Under the pieces are notes generated by a model. The model was not told where the DNA came from, ran no database searches, and saw only the letters and a list, made by a program, of their open reading frames with translations. This document shows positions 24,218-34,347 of a stretch of 64,000 nt of DNA, in pieces; position 1 is the first letter of the stretch, and each line of letters begins with the position of its first letter. The DNA is from an uncultured Aquimarina sp. (GTDB lineage: Bacteria; Bacteroidota; Bacteroidia; Flavobacteriales; Flavobacteriaceae): contig CANMLW010000001.1 of NCBI GenBank assembly GCA_947498705.1, forward strand, positions 620,001 through 684,000, written 5' to 3'. Position numbers and translations under genes: made by a program.

Positions 24218-26464
24218 ATGACAGGAAAATCGAGATCATCTCATTCTGCCCATAAATTTGGTACTTTTTTGGGGGTTTATATGCCCAGTATTCTTACCAT
24301 ATTGGGGTTGATTATGTATTTGCGTTTTGGTTGGGTTTTGGGTAATCTGGGATTAATCAAAACCATTATCGTTGTTTTGATAGCTAGTTCTATCACTTTT
24401 ATAACAGGATTAAGCGCATCGGCTATTGCAACTAATATTAAGGTAGGTGTTGGAGGAGAATATTTCATGATTTCTAGAAGCCTAGGATTAGAACCAGGAG
24501 GAGCTATTGGTATTCCTTTATACTTATGTAGAACACTAAGTGTTACTTTTTATTGTTACGGTCTTTCTGAAGCAATTTTGGTATTACTACCGAATACAGG
24601 GCTGGTACTTCCCTCCTACGCTTTACAATTAATGACTATTGGTTTTATTGTGATTATTACGCTGCTTTCAGGTAAAAGTGCTAAACTGGTATTGCGTTCT
24701 CAAATTCCTATTATGATTATCGTAGGTGCTTCTATTCTCGCTTTAGTGATCGGTGTGTTAAGTAATGATATACAAACTCCCATTACAAAAGCGACTTATC
24801 TTACTGCTCCCGAAGGGTTTTGGTATGTATTTGCTGTTTTTTTTCCTGCGGTTACAGGTTTTACGGCAGGAGTTGGCATGAGTGGAGACCTAAAGAATCC
24901 ACAAAAATCAATCCCAAGAGGAACTTTAAGTGCAGTTATATCGGGCGCTATTATCTACCTTATAATCCCTCTTTTATTAGCCATAACAGGAGCACTAACC
25001 ATCGAACAAATGACAGATCCTGAAGCCGGAGTTACTATATGGACACGCTTAGCGGTTTTTGGACCATGGATTGTATACCCCGCAGTTTGGGGTGCAGTTT
25101 TATCCTCTGCATTTGGAAGTATATTAGGTGGACCAAGAATTCTGCAAGCATTATCAATGGATGGTTTGGTTCCTAAATTCTTATCCAAGCTTTCTAAGTC
25201 AGGACAACCTACTATTGCCACTTGGATTAGCGGAGCTATTGCTGTAAGTGCTGTCTTTTTGGGTGGACTAAATACAATTGCACAATATGTTTCGGTACTA
25301 TTTCTCACCTTATATGTTGCCGTAAATATGAGTGCAGCTATAGAACAATTGATCAAAGAACCCTCGTACCGACCTACCATAAATGTTCCTTGGTATGTTT
25401 CTATATCTGGAGCGGTAGCTGCTATGATTGTAATGTGGTTAATTAACCCTCTTGCTTTTGCATTTGCATTAGGACTTGAACTCATCATCTTTGTATATCT
25501 TATGAGTAAAAAACTCGAACAACAATGGGGTGACGCTTCGACAGGAATTTGGATGCATTTAGGAAGATATGCCTTACTTAGGCTGAATTCTAAAAAATTA
25601 CATCCAAGAAATTGGAGACCTATAATTATATTATTCATTCATGATTTAAAGGAACATATCGAACTGGTCAGGTTTACAGAAATGCTTGGACAAAACAGTG
25701 GACTTTTAACCATCTCAAAACTTATTACTCCAGAAGATAAAGAAGAACTTCCGCTACGTAATGAAGTAGCTCATGAAATGCAGAAAGATTTGTATTCTTT
25801 CGGTTTACAAGCACTTACAGAAGTACATGTGGTAACAGATCTTAAATATGGTATGAATCAGGTAGCTGCGGGACATGGGCTTGCAGGAATTAAAACCAAT
25901 ACCGTGGTTTTTGGTTGGTCTTCTACAAAAAGTGGTAAAATAAAGGAATTAGAGATTATTGGTGAACTGGCTCGATCTGGTAAAAACATCTTAATTGCTC
26001 ATATAAACAAACCTTTTCCTAAAAAAGTTAAGAAAAGAATCGATATATGGTGGCGTGGACAAGAAAATAATGGGGATCTAATGGTTCTACTCGCCTACTT
26101 GATTCAACTTAATAATAAATGGAAGAAATCTATTGTTCGTATATTTTCTGTTACTCATTCTGAAAAAGAAAAGCAAATTCTGGAACATCATATTCGTTTC
26201 TCAATTCGAGAAGCTAGAATTGATGCTAAAGTCATTGTAATTTTAGCAAAACCAAAAGAGAACGCTTTGGATATATTGCTTGTAAAAAGTAAAAATGTAG
26301 ACTTAGTCTTTTTAGGCCTAACCAAAGAAAACAATCTAATTGACGAACATGTGTTATTTATAGATAAGATTTTATCTAAATTGAATCGAGCAGTACTGGT
26401 ACAAAATAACGGTATGAAGAGTGAGATTCCTGTCATTTTTGATCCGAACACTTCAAAAGAATAA
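24218..26464 (+). CDS. SLC12-type cation-chloride or amino-acid permease
   Basis: The 748-residue protein has about twelve membrane segments (residues 15-430) with an APC-superfamily core: GVYMPSILTILGLIMYLRFGW at the start and FFPAVTGFTAGVGMSGDLKNPQKSIPRG in the middle match the SLC12/cation-chloride cotransporter group. The C-terminal 300 residues form a soluble regulatory domain as in that group. It would move Na, K, Cl or amino acids across the inner membrane. The gene is divergent from the YitT gene; 243 bases between them hold both promoters. Substrate is inferred only from family. Confidence 0.85.
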   Translation: MTGKSRSSHSAHKFGTFLGVYMPSILTILGLIMYLRFGWVLGNLGLIKTIIVVLIASSITFITGLSASAIATNIKVGVGGEYFMISRSLGLEPGGAIGIPLYLCRTLSVTFYCYGLSEAILVLLPNTGLVLPSYALQLMTIGFIVIITLLSGKSAKLVLRSQIPIMIIVGASILALVIGVLSNDIQTPITKATYLTAPEGFWYVFAVFFPAVTGFTAGVGMSGDLKNPQKSIPRGTLSAVISGAIIYLIIPLLLAITGALTIEQMTDPEAGVTIWTRLAVFGPWIVYPAVWGAVLSSAFGSILGGPRILQALSMDGLVPKFLSKLSKSGQPTIATWISGAIAVSAVFLGGLNTIAQYVSVLFLTLYVAVNMSAAIEQLIKEPSYRPTINVPWYVSISGAVAAMIVMWLINPLAFAFALGLELIIFVYLMSKKLEQQWGDASTGIWMHLGRYALLRLNSKKLHPRNWRPIIILFIHDLKEHIELVRFTEMLGQNSGLLTISKLITPEDKEELPLRNEVAHEMQKDLYSFGLQALTEVHVVTDLKYGMNQVAAGHGLAGIKTNTVVFGWSSTKSGKIKELEIIGELARSGKNILIAHINKPFPKKVKKRIDIWWRGQENNGDLMVLLAYLIQLNNKWKKSIVRIFSVTHSEKEKQILEHHIRFSIREARIDAKVIVILAKPKENALDILLVKSKNVDLVFLGLTKENNLIDEHVLFIDKILSKLNRAVLVQNNGMKSEIPVIFDPNTSKE

Positions 26465-26480
26465 CTATTTATAGTTTACA

Positions 26481-26969
26481 CTAAAAAGCACATTTATCTG
26501 GTTGAGGAGCAACTGTAGCAAGATTTTCTGCAAATCCATTTTCAAGTATAGTTTCCTTAAATCCACCACTAACAGATCCAATAAAAGCCTTAACTCCATA
26601 ACCCGAAGTGTTCATATGAGCTCTCACAATAACAACCTGATCACTAGTAATATCTATCGTTCCTCCAGACCTAACAAAAGGTTGTTCATTGACATGGCTG
26701 TGTCTTAGGATTCTACGATATAAAAGTGTTCCATCTTCTTTTACTACCTCCCACCAATTTGCATATTGACTACATCCTGTATCTGGACTAGAAATACCCA
26801 CGCTAAAGGTATAATTATTCTCTGTTCCTGATGAAGCTACACTTACTATACTTGCCATTTCTTCATTAGAAGCGACGTTATCAACTTCATCATTTGACAA
26901 TGAATCATTAGTGTCAGCAGAACACGAAATGGTGGTTAGCATTAGAAATAGATTTAGTACTATTTTCAT
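26481..26969 (-). CDS. Lipoprotein of unknown function
   Basis: From ATG at 26969 the product has 162 residues with a lipoprotein signal (LMLTTISCSAD, lipid Cys near 16); a longer frame from 27014 would place the signal inside and is unlikely. An acidic Asn/Asp/Glu linker precedes a beta-rich domain (SSPDTGCSQYANWWEVV, RSGGTIDITSDQVVIVRAHMN) with two Cys. No family recognised. It converges with the SLC12 gene (16 bases between stops) and follows the WYL gene on the same strand. Confidence 0.7.
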   Translation of the reverse strand: MKIVLNLFLMLTTISCSADTNDSLSNDEVDNVASNEEMASIVSVASSGTENNYTFSVGISSPDTGCSQYANWWEVVKEDGTLLYRRILRHSHVNEQPFVRSGGTIDITSDQVVIVRAHMNTSGYGVKAFIGSVSGGFKETILENGFAENLATVAPQPDKCAF

Positions 26970-26985
26970 GGTTTCTATAATTATA

Positions 26986-27678
26986 TTATTTGTCCTTATA
27001 AGGGGACATTTCAAAATACTTTTTTAAACTAAACTTTTTGTCTTCGAATTGTTCTCCCAAAACTACAAATTGTTGGATTCTATCAATTCGAAAAGCTCTA
27101 ATATCACTTCGCAAATGACAAAAGGCAATCAAAATCCATTTATTATTAGTTCCATACATAGCATAAGGTTCTATTTTCCTATAAGAAGCAACAGTATCAT
27201 CTACCTTTTGATATGCAATTTCAATGTAGTTAAAATTGGTAATGGCTAATTGGATTTCGGATAAGATATTGCTCGTACATTCTTCGTACTCCCAGTTAAA
27301 CACATGTATTTTATCACTTAGTAGCTCACTTTTTTCTTGAACCGATGTTTTAAAAACAGATTTTATTTTGGTGAGTACCTCATTAAAATCATTTACAAAA
27401 GAAATATCTTTTGATTGATTAATAATATGTGCTGCAGTAATAAGTGCATTGGCTTCTTTTTCTGTAAATTGTACTGGAGCAACCGTATAATTATCTACCA
27501 AACTATATCCTCTTCCTTCTATAGAATACACAGGTACTCCTGCTTCCTCTAATTTACGTATATCCCTATAAATTGTTCTGATACTAACATTATACTTTGT
27601 AGCCAATTCTGTTGCTGTTAACAGTCTTTTTGACTTTAACAATGTAAGTATCGATATGAGTCTTGATAATTGTGACAT
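26986..27678 (-). CDS. WYL-domain regulator (YafY type)
   Basis: From ATG at 27678 the protein has 230 residues. An HTH_11 domain (residues 1-55; TATELATKYNVSIRTIYRDIRKLEEAGVPV) precedes a WYL domain (140-225; IEIAYQKVDDTVASYRKIEPY and NKWILIAFCHLRSDIRAFRIDRI). A TATTTTTG box at 27692-27685 lies so close to the start that the mRNA may be leaderless. The gene follows the VOC gene on the same strand; WYL-VOC pairs are common, so it probably regulates that neighbour. Confidence 0.88.
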   Translation of the reverse strand: MSQLSRLISILTLLKSKRLLTATELATKYNVSIRTIYRDIRKLEEAGVPVYSIEGRGYSLVDNYTVAPVQFTEKEANALITAAHIINQSKDISFVNDFNEVLTKIKSVFKTSVQEKSELLSDKIHVFNWEYEECTSNILSEIQLAITNFNYIEIAYQKVDDTVASYRKIEPYAMYGTNNKWILIAFCHLRSDIRAFRIDRIQQFVVLGEQFEDKKFSLKKYFEMSPYKDK

Positions 27679-27690
27679 ATAAAACAAAAA

Positions 27691-27715
27691 TAGCGAACCC
27701 TTATCAGGATTCGCT
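27691..27715 (-). terminator. Terminator after the VOC gene
   Basis: On the minus strand AGCGAATCC-TGATAA-GGGTTCGCT (9-bp stem with one G-U) runs into AUUUUUG. It overlaps the likely promoter of the WYL gene. Confidence 0.65.
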
Positions 27716-27810
27716 AAGGTATTATTTTGAATTAAAATTGGCTAATGTTTTTAATTTCTTTGAATTGATGAATATACCATTAAAAAAAACAGCTCATAAA
27801 TTACAAATAG

Positions 27811-28188
27811 TTACTGCATCGAATGAAGCGCTACGCGATTTCCTTCGGTATCGATAAATTGAGCTATGAATCCGTTTTCATCGATATCTGTTTTTTCCAT
27901 CACTATATTTCCACCGGCTTTCGCTACTTTTGATAAAGGAATACTTAAGTCATCTCCTCCGTTTAGGTAAACTGTAGATCCGTCTTTAGAAGGGTTTATT
28001 CCTTCCATTTGAACAATTGCCCCTCCTACTTTGTTATTTTCCATATCATATGGAAAAATTCCGTATTTAATTTTTTTCTCTTCCATGTGATGATCTGTAA
28101 TGGTGGCTCCTAAAATTTCTGAATAGAATTTCTTTGCTCTTTCATAATCACTTACCGGAATCTCAAACCAATTAACTGCGTTTTTCAT
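27811..28188 (-). CDS. VOC (glyoxalase-like) family protein
   Basis: The 125-residue protein fits a VOC monomer of two beta-alpha-beta-beta-beta modules: VNWFEIPVSDYERAKKFYSEILG at the start and NGFIAQFIDTEGNRVALHS at the end. His and Glu near the module ends could hold a metal, but this small group is often annotated as bleomycin-resistance or glyoxalase without proof. Likely regulator is the WYL protein encoded beside it. Confidence 0.85.
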   Translation of the reverse strand: MKNAVNWFEIPVSDYERAKKFYSEILGATITDHHMEEKKIKYGIFPYDMENNKVGGAIVQMEGINPSKDGSTVYLNGGDDLSIPLSKVAKAGGNIVMEKTDIDENGFIAQFIDTEGNRVALHSMQ

Positions 28189-28360
28189 TTTTATAATATT
28201 TTAAATTGTTAGTAATACTGCAAATTTATTTGGGTTGGTGACAGAGTATGTCAGGGGTGTATTTTTATTCGAAATAATTGTAGTTAACCCCAACAAATTA
28301 AAATTAAATAACCGTGTTAATTACTGACTATATATACTTTAAAGATCTATTTTAAAAACA

Positions 28361-28397
28361 AAAAAAATCCCGGCAAATTGTACTATTTACCGGGATT
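28361..28397 (-). terminator. Terminator of the M43 protease gene
   Basis: AATCCCGG/CCGGGATT with further pairing inside, followed on the minus strand by a run of U, ends transcription 30 bases after the gene. Confidence 0.8.
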
Positions 28398-28428
28398 AAC
28401 AAATTACATACTATTAGTTAAACTTAAA

Positions 28429-31400
28429 CTATTTTTCTCCTTTAACTATACTTAATATCTCTGTTTTAGTATTGGTTTGTATTTTCATAAAATAAGTTCC
28501 TGATTTCAGGCTACCAACTTCATTCATGGTTATTATTTCTGTATTTTTTTGGTATTCTTTTCGGGCAATTACTTTCCCCGTTATATCAACAATTCTCACA
28601 GTAACTTTACCATCATTATCTAAGTTTGAAATATCAAGTGTTACAGAATTCGTAAACGGATTAGGATACACCATACTTCTGGTAGTTACGATATCTGACT
28701 TACCCGCTGTTATACCTCCACTTACTACCAGTGAATAATCTTCATACTCCCCATAACGTGCATCATTAGTTCCTGTATCACAAGGGTTATTTTCATTATC
28801 ATAGTAGGAAACTAACAAACGCATTCTAGTCGTACCATTTTTGGCAGTTTGTGGTACGGTAACCGATATTTCTCCCGTAAGGTTGGTGGTTTTAGTTACT
28901 TCGAAAAATTCTCCCTCATCCTCAAAATCACCGTCAATATTCCAATCGATCCAAGCATATATCTCATCGGTAGATCCTCCTTGATACCCAATAATAGTTA
29001 CATTTAAATTATAACTTGTTCCTGCACTTACATTTCCTGAAACAGCAATAAAATCATCATATCCCGAAGTATTTCTTACCGAAGCATTATTAATTCCTGC
29101 AAAAGTAACATTAGATACTCCTTCTGGGCCTGCATTTCCTGTTGCCGAGCAATAGGTAACATCTATTGGACATGGGTTAGGACAAGATCCACCACAATCT
29201 ATACCCGTTTCATCTCCATTTTGAATTCCATCTGTACAGGACGGTTCTGCTATGCAAGGTTCACAAGATCCTCCACAATCAATACCCGTCTCATCTCCGT
29301 TCTGTATACCATCATTACAGGTTGGGGCATCTCCTCCAATATAAATCGTATAGTCTTCTACTTCTCCATAGGTAATCGTTCCACAAGCACTATCCCCATC
29401 ACTTGCATTATATCCCACAACTACTCGCATTCTAACATTTGTTCCTCCTACGACATTAGCAGGGACATTGATAACAGATTCTCGTACCGTTCCACTTGGT
29501 GCAGTAGTGATACTATACTTCTCTCCTGGGTCATTAAAATCCTTATTCAAGTTCCAGTCAAACCAAGCGTATACTTCATTATTAGCCCCTCCCTGATATC
29601 CAACAATAGTTACCCTAAGGTTTACAGAAGTTCCTGGGTCTACATTACCCTGAATAGCAGTAAAATCTTCATATCCGGTAGTACTATTAGATGAACTATT
29701 ATTGATTCCTGCAAAAGTTACATTGGCAATCGAATCTTCTCCAGTATTTGTACCATTCATACTACAATAATCATTTCCTATATCACTCTCTGTAGTTACA
29801 TTTACCGTATTGCTAAACTCTGATTCATTTCCTGCGGCATCTTTGGCCTTTACCCTAAACTGGTAAGCAGTATTTGCCGTTAAACCGGTAACGGCATAGT
29901 TAGTACTGGTTACTGTTGTAATCACATTACTACCTTGGTATATATCATACCCTGTTACTGCTACGTTATCTGTAGATGCAGTCCAGTTGAGATTTAAACT
30001 GGTTTGCGCAATATTGGATGCCGCCAATCCGGTAGGCGTACTTGGAGCTTCGGTATCCTGGCTAGTTACTGATGAGATATCTGCCACAAAACCTTCTTGT
30101 CTGTTAGATACATTAGTATGAAAATAAAAAGTAAGGGCTCCCTGGGCATTTGTTGCTGTTATAGTTCCTGGTGAATTACTAGCACAGTACGTCCCTATCA
30201 AAGGAGAACTGTCATTTGGTCCATCATATATTTTTAGAAAATCATTTTCCAGGGGTGCACCACAGGTTCCTTCATTAAACAGTCTAAATGTGGTGAAGTT
30301 AGCACTAATCTTAGCACCGCTAGTCTTAGGTAATAATGTTAAGGTATGATCTTCTCTAACAGAATAACGACCATCGAATGCATCATCATACAATTCACCT
30401 TGATCTATTACTAAGGTATTATCATGCATATAAATATTAGTGCTCACATTTACATAATTCTTCTTAACTACTCTATTGCTTGACGATCCATTACTTACTG
30501 TTAATGTTACATCATAAACTCCCGCTGTATTGTATGTTATATCAGGAGGAGTTTTTCCATTATGGCTATCGGGAGTTCCTCCTGGAAATGACCATGCCCA
30601 ACTAGTTATGTTACCTACCTCTGCTTCAGATTTTTCATCAAAACTAATACTTCCTCCTGGAGTTGTAAAGTTTTTATCTATCGAGAACAGTGCACTTACA
30701 GGTTGCCCAATTACTCCTGTTGCGGTTAGGTTTTGGGTGGTAGATAAATTATTTCTGCTACTTGCAGAGCCATTAAGAGCTGCTACCATTCTGGCTTTTT
30801 GTCCTTCTGTAAACATAACGGTACAGTCTCCATAGTCCATATAGTTTTGACGATTCGCCAAAGTACCACACGGTGCGTCTGTAAGGTTACACCCAGATCC
30901 TGTTGTACAAGGAGGAGTATCTGATACATTATCACCATTACCACTACATCCACCGTTAAATGTATGATGTAAATTGGCCCAATGACCGATTTCATGCGTC
31001 ATAATCTTATAGTGAGTGGGCGTTGCAGTACCTGTTCTTCCTACCGCCCAATGTGACGAAACAACACCATCAAAAGTTTCATTCACACCGGGTAAATACG
31101 CCCATGCAGAACCACTTTCTAATCCTGCCGCTCTTAAAACATATACATTAAGGTATTTGTCTCGGGGCCATCTATATTTATTTTTCATAGCTCCTTCACC
31201 TCCATTTGTTTGGTTGGTATTTGCTTTATCCAAATTACGAGTAATTCCGTCGGTTGGGTTTCCATTAGGATCCAAACGTGCCAGTACAAACTTAAAACCA
31301 ACATCTGCATACAGGTTTTTAAAAGCAGGAACCACAGACTCACGATCCAAATCTTGACCATTAAAGTCTTCATTTATTAATTCTACTGCTTCCTGAATTT

Positions 31401-31677
31401 GGGAATCGGTAACATTTTCTGCTCCTCCACCATGTACTATATGAAATACAATAGGAATGGTATGTGTTACAGGTAATTTCTGATAGCCATTAATTTTGTT
31501 TTGCTTTAAAAATTCTTTTTCCTGAATTTCTCTCGCTAACTTCATTTTTGGATATTTCTTATCAAGCTTTTCTTGTGCCTGATTACTTTGGCATTTATCG
31601 GATGTGGTAACCGATTGCGCGAATGAGTTTGCATGCCAAATTAAAAGGCATAGCAAAATTTTAAATACGTTATTCAT
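28429..31677 (-). CDS. Secreted M43 metalloprotease with PKD, CUB-like, FN3 and GEVED domains
   Basis: The 1082-residue protein has a signal peptide (cut near SFAQ, residue 21). A pappalysin-type M43 catalytic domain follows (70-310) with THEIGHWANLHH (zinc His 228 and 232) and the Met-turn NYMDYG near 280. Next come a PKD domain (325-415), a CUB-like region (415-540), a fibronectin III domain (545-630), two GEVED domains (about 700-780 and 900-980) with CNDGIQNGDETGIDCGG linkers, and a type IX sorting domain at the end. It should act outside the cell on protein. The gene stands alone with its own terminator. Confidence 0.92.
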   Translation of the reverse strand: MNNVFKILLCLLIWHANSFAQSVTTSDKCQSNQAQEKLDKKYPKMKLAREIQEKEFLKQNKINGYQKLPVTHTIPIVFHIVHGGGAENVTDSQIQEAVELINEDFNGQDLDRESVVPAFKNLYADVGFKFVLARLDPNGNPTDGITRNLDKANTNQTNGGEGAMKNKYRWPRDKYLNVYVLRAAGLESGSAWAYLPGVNETFDGVVSSHWAVGRTGTATPTHYKIMTHEIGHWANLHHTFNGGCSGNGDNVSDTPPCTTGSGCNLTDAPCGTLANRQNYMDYGDCTVMFTEGQKARMVAALNGSASSRNNLSTTQNLTATGVIGQPVSALFSIDKNFTTPGGSISFDEKSEAEVGNITSWAWSFPGGTPDSHNGKTPPDITYNTAGVYDVTLTVSNGSSSNRVVKKNYVNVSTNIYMHDNTLVIDQGELYDDAFDGRYSVREDHTLTLLPKTSGAKISANFTTFRLFNEGTCGAPLENDFLKIYDGPNDSSPLIGTYCASNSPGTITATNAQGALTFYFHTNVSNRQEGFVADISSVTSQDTEAPSTPTGLAASNIAQTSLNLNWTASTDNVAVTGYDIYQGSNVITTVTSTNYAVTGLTANTAYQFRVKAKDAAGNESEFSNTVNVTTESDIGNDYCSMNGTNTGEDSIANVTFAGINNSSSNSTTGYEDFTAIQGNVDPGTSVNLRVTIVGYQGGANNEVYAWFDWNLNKDFNDPGEKYSITTAPSGTVRESVINVPANVVGGTNVRMRVVVGYNASDGDSACGTITYGEVEDYTIYIGGDAPTCNDGIQNGDETGIDCGGSCEPCIAEPSCTDGIQNGDETGIDCGGSCPNPCPIDVTYCSATGNAGPEGVSNVTFAGINNASVRNTSGYDDFIAVSGNVSAGTSYNLNVTIIGYQGGSTDEIYAWIDWNIDGDFEDEGEFFEVTKTTNLTGEISVTVPQTAKNGTTRMRLLVSYYDNENNPCDTGTNDARYGEYEDYSLVVSGGITAGKSDIVTTRSMVYPNPFTNSVTLDISNLDNDGKVTVRIVDITGKVIARKEYQKNTEIITMNEVGSLKSGTYFMKIQTNTKTEILSIVKGEK

Positions 31678-31842
31678 AATTAATCAAATTTGTGTAAATA
31701 GTTACTATGAATGTAAGAACTATTGTAGGATTAATTACATAGTATTCTATCAAATATATTGTATTATATTACCTAAAAATGAGAGGTTTATATAAATTTT
31801 AAGAGTAATATTTCCCCTTATGAGTAATAAAGGTAACTACTG

Positions 31843-33135
31843 CTACTTGATACAATTTTGTATGGATGCATCAAGTATGGTAATTCCAAGATCTATTTCT
31901 TCTAGGCTTATTGTTAAAGGGGGAGCAATTCTAAAAACACTTCCGTATCCTTTCATTCTAACAATATTCATATTTAAACCTAATTCTAAGCATTTATTAC
32001 ATATATTTTGGCCTAAAATATCATCTGGTATTTTGGTTTCTCTATCCTTTACAATTTCTACACCTAACAAAAGTCCTTTTCCTCTTACATCACCTATGCA
32101 TTCATACTTTTGTTGCAATTTCATTAATTGCTCTTTTAAATACTTTCCTTTTTCTAAAGCTTTATTGGCAAGTTCTTCTTCATATAAAATTTCAAAAGCT
32201 GTTAAACCAAAACTGGCACAAAATGGATCAGATACATGAGAGGTGATATAAGCAAACCCTTTTTCATAACATTTTTCTTCTATAGCTTTTGTCGTTACCA
32301 TAGCTGCTAGAGGCAATCCTCCTCCAAGTGTTTTTGATAGCGTTAAAAAATCTGGAACTACATCATCATATTGCTCAAAAGCAAAAGTTTTACCAAGCCT
32401 TCCCAATGCTGTTTGCGCTTCATCAAATATTAATAATAACCCCCGTTCTTCACATAATTCCTTTAATCTTTTTACGTAGTCTGGTTTTAACTCAATCATT
32501 CCGGCAGCGCTTAATAAAGGCTCTGCAATCAAAGCAGCATAGGCTCCCACAGATTGTTGATCACACATTTTCATTCCAACTTCTAAACATGTATGATCAC
32601 AACTACCTTTACAATGTGCTATTGGGCATCGATATTCATAAGGGGCAGGAATCATTAAACTTCCAGGAATAACAGGGCCATATCCTTTACGAGTCTTGGA
32701 ATAAGTATAAGATTGTGCACCAGCAGTCATGCCATGCCAAGAGCCTGAAAAGGCAATAACTTCAAACCCTCCAGTTACAAGTTTGGCCATTCTTATAGCT
32801 ACTTCATTAGATTCTGAACCTGTATTTAGAAAGATACATTTGGATAAACTATCAGGTAATTCTCCTATCAGTTTTTTAGAAAGTTCGATAACAGGTGGAG
32901 ACAGAATAGCACTTAATAAATGAATTGCACTATCTCCTGACTTTTTAAGTATTTCTACAAATTTTGGGTGATTATGCCCAAAAACAGCACACATTTGCCC
33001 AGAGGTAAAATCAAGAACTGCATTTCCTTTCTTATCATAAATGTAGCTTCCAAAAGCTTTTTCTGCTATAAACTCAGAAAATTCACCACAATATCGTATT
33101 AGTCCTTTTCGTGCTTCTATTATTTGATCTTGCAT
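31843..33135 (-). CDS. Class III PLP enzyme, 2,2-dialkylglycine decarboxylase-like
   Basis: The 430-residue protein has the class III aminotransferase fold: DFTSGQMCAVFGHNHP near residue 43, NTGSESNEVAIRMAK near 104, FDEAQTALGRLGK near 237 and the Schiff-base Lys in TLSKTLGGG near 268. The segment DFTSGQM is typical of 2,2-dialkylglycine decarboxylase, which decarboxylates alpha,alpha-disubstituted amino acids and transfers the amino group to pyruvate. Two Cys clusters near 180-200 (CPIAHCKGSCDHTC) are unusual. It lies 53 bases after the AraC gene on the same strand. Confidence 0.82.
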   Translation of the reverse strand: MQDQIIEARKGLIRYCGEFSEFIAEKAFGSYIYDKKGNAVLDFTSGQMCAVFGHNHPKFVEILKKSGDSAIHLLSAILSPPVIELSKKLIGELPDSLSKCIFLNTGSESNEVAIRMAKLVTGGFEVIAFSGSWHGMTAGAQSYTYSKTRKGYGPVIPGSLMIPAPYEYRCPIAHCKGSCDHTCLEVGMKMCDQQSVGAYAALIAEPLLSAAGMIELKPDYVKRLKELCEERGLLLIFDEAQTALGRLGKTFAFEQYDDVVPDFLTLSKTLGGGLPLAAMVTTKAIEEKCYEKGFAYITSHVSDPFCASFGLTAFEILYEEELANKALEKGKYLKEQLMKLQQKYECIGDVRGKGLLLGVEIVKDRETKIPDDILGQNICNKCLELGLNMNIVRMKGYGSVFRIAPPLTISLEEIDLGITILDASIQNCIK

Positions 33136-33188
33136 GACTTTTATTTTTATGCAAGTACATTTAATATTATATCATAAAATTGTATAAT

Positions 33189-33950
33189 TCAATCATTTTT
33201 AACCAAATCGGCATATCTTTTAGGATTCATTCCTACATTAATCTTGAAGTATCTATTAAAATGACTTTGATCAAAAAAACCTGTATCAAATGCGATACTT
33301 GTAAAACGATCTCTGGTTTTTATATACTCTTTGGCTTTCTCTATTCGTAAATTTTGTAAATATCGAGATGCAGAAATCCCAATATTTAATTTAAACAATC
33401 GCTGAAAATGACTTTCGCTTAAATGCGCTAAATCAGAGAGCTCTTCAACTAAAATAGGACGATTATAATTGTTTTCTAAATGAATCAATACCTTTTTAAA
33501 AATAATCTTTGGCTGCGTTAAACTTGTATTATTAGTCATTAAAAAACGTCTAAATATCTTTGGCACTTTAGTTTCATCCAATTTATTTGTAGTACTAATT
33601 AGATTATTATTTTTATCTGCTTTTATAGAATCATACCAATTATTAAAATGATACTTATACGAATAACAATTTTTGACTATTGTTACCCCTAATTGATTAG
33701 TTGAGATCATATTAAAGCTATGCAATATGGGCACCCTAATTACCTTATAGTGAAAAAAGTTTTCTACAAATGTTTGATGTGCTACATAAGGAGGGATTAC
33801 GACCAAATCACCAGCTTTTAATACTAGTAAAGAATTATTACATAAAAGATTGGATTCTCCTTTTAATACATATGAAAATGTATACCTATCTGGATGCAAA
33901 TGCAACGGGAAGTAATGTTTTTTATCCAAATATAGTGCAGCACATTCCAT
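33189..33950 (-). CDS. AraC-family regulator
   Basis: The 253-residue protein has a cupin-type sensor domain (residues 10-80; FPLHLHPDRYTFSYVLKG) and a double helix-turn-helix at 160-250 (LSESHFQRLFKLNIGISASRYLQ and FTSIAFDTGFFDQSHFNRYFK, ending NPKRYAD). AraC proteins of this form activate nearby catabolic genes when an amino acid or other ligand binds. It is directly upstream of the dialkylglycine-decarboxylase-like gene, its likely target. Confidence 0.92.
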   Translation of the reverse strand: MECAALYLDKKHYFPLHLHPDRYTFSYVLKGESNLLCNNSLLVLKAGDLVVIPPYVAHQTFVENFFHYKVIRVPILHSFNMISTNQLGVTIVKNCYSYKYHFNNWYDSIKADKNNNLISTTNKLDETKVPKIFRRFLMTNNTSLTQPKIIFKKVLIHLENNYNRPILVEELSDLAHLSESHFQRLFKLNIGISASRYLQNLRIEKAKEYIKTRDRFTSIAFDTGFFDQSHFNRYFKINVGMNPKRYADLVKND

Positions 33951-34143
33951 TTTATAGAGAATAAGATTTTTAAAGTTATAAAAAAATGATTATTTCTTTA
34001 AAAAGAATATCTTAATAAACTAAAAAGAATGACAACTGTTGTTGAATTTCATTTTGTCTTTAAAAACATCGAATACATAAAATCTGCTTTTGTATACTAG
34101 TGCTTTTTACATCAAAAACCTATTAGGAAATAAGCTTCTATAT

Positions 34144-34347
34144 TTATAATAAATTGCTATGCATGTCATTCAGTGCTTCAATAGCAGTTTTTCCATAACC
34201 TCTGATAATTTCATTTCCATCAACATCAATTAAGGATACTATATACTCATCTGTAATCCTTACAAAGGATAAGTGTCGTAATTGTTCTATCAAAGGGAAT
34301 TCTTTATAAATTTCTACAAACTCTACAATATTCATATTTACATTCAA
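34144..34347 (-). CDS. Small hypothetical protein (67 aa)
   Basis: A 67-residue frame (MNVNMNIVEFVEIYKEFPLI at the start) with a beta-alpha pattern, YIVSLIDVDGNEIIRGYGKTAIEAL near the middle. It has no Cys, signal or membrane segment. Codon use is like its neighbours, so it is probably real, but no family is recognised. It lies alone, with about 190 bases to the AraC gene and 360 bases to the M57 gene. Confidence 0.55.
   Translation of the reverse strand: MNVNMNIVEFVEIYKEFPLIEQLRHLSFVRITDEYIVSLIDVDGNEIIRGYGKTAIEALNDMHSNLL

Noticed and set aside
24955..25638. A 227-codon frame on the minus strand
   Set aside because: It lies wholly antisense to the transmembrane core of the SLC12-type transporter, whose hydrophobic codons keep the other strand open.
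29221..29694. A 157-codon plus-strand frame
   Set aside because: It is antisense to the GEVED region of the M43 protease and is rich in Ser and Ile as expected of a shadow frame.
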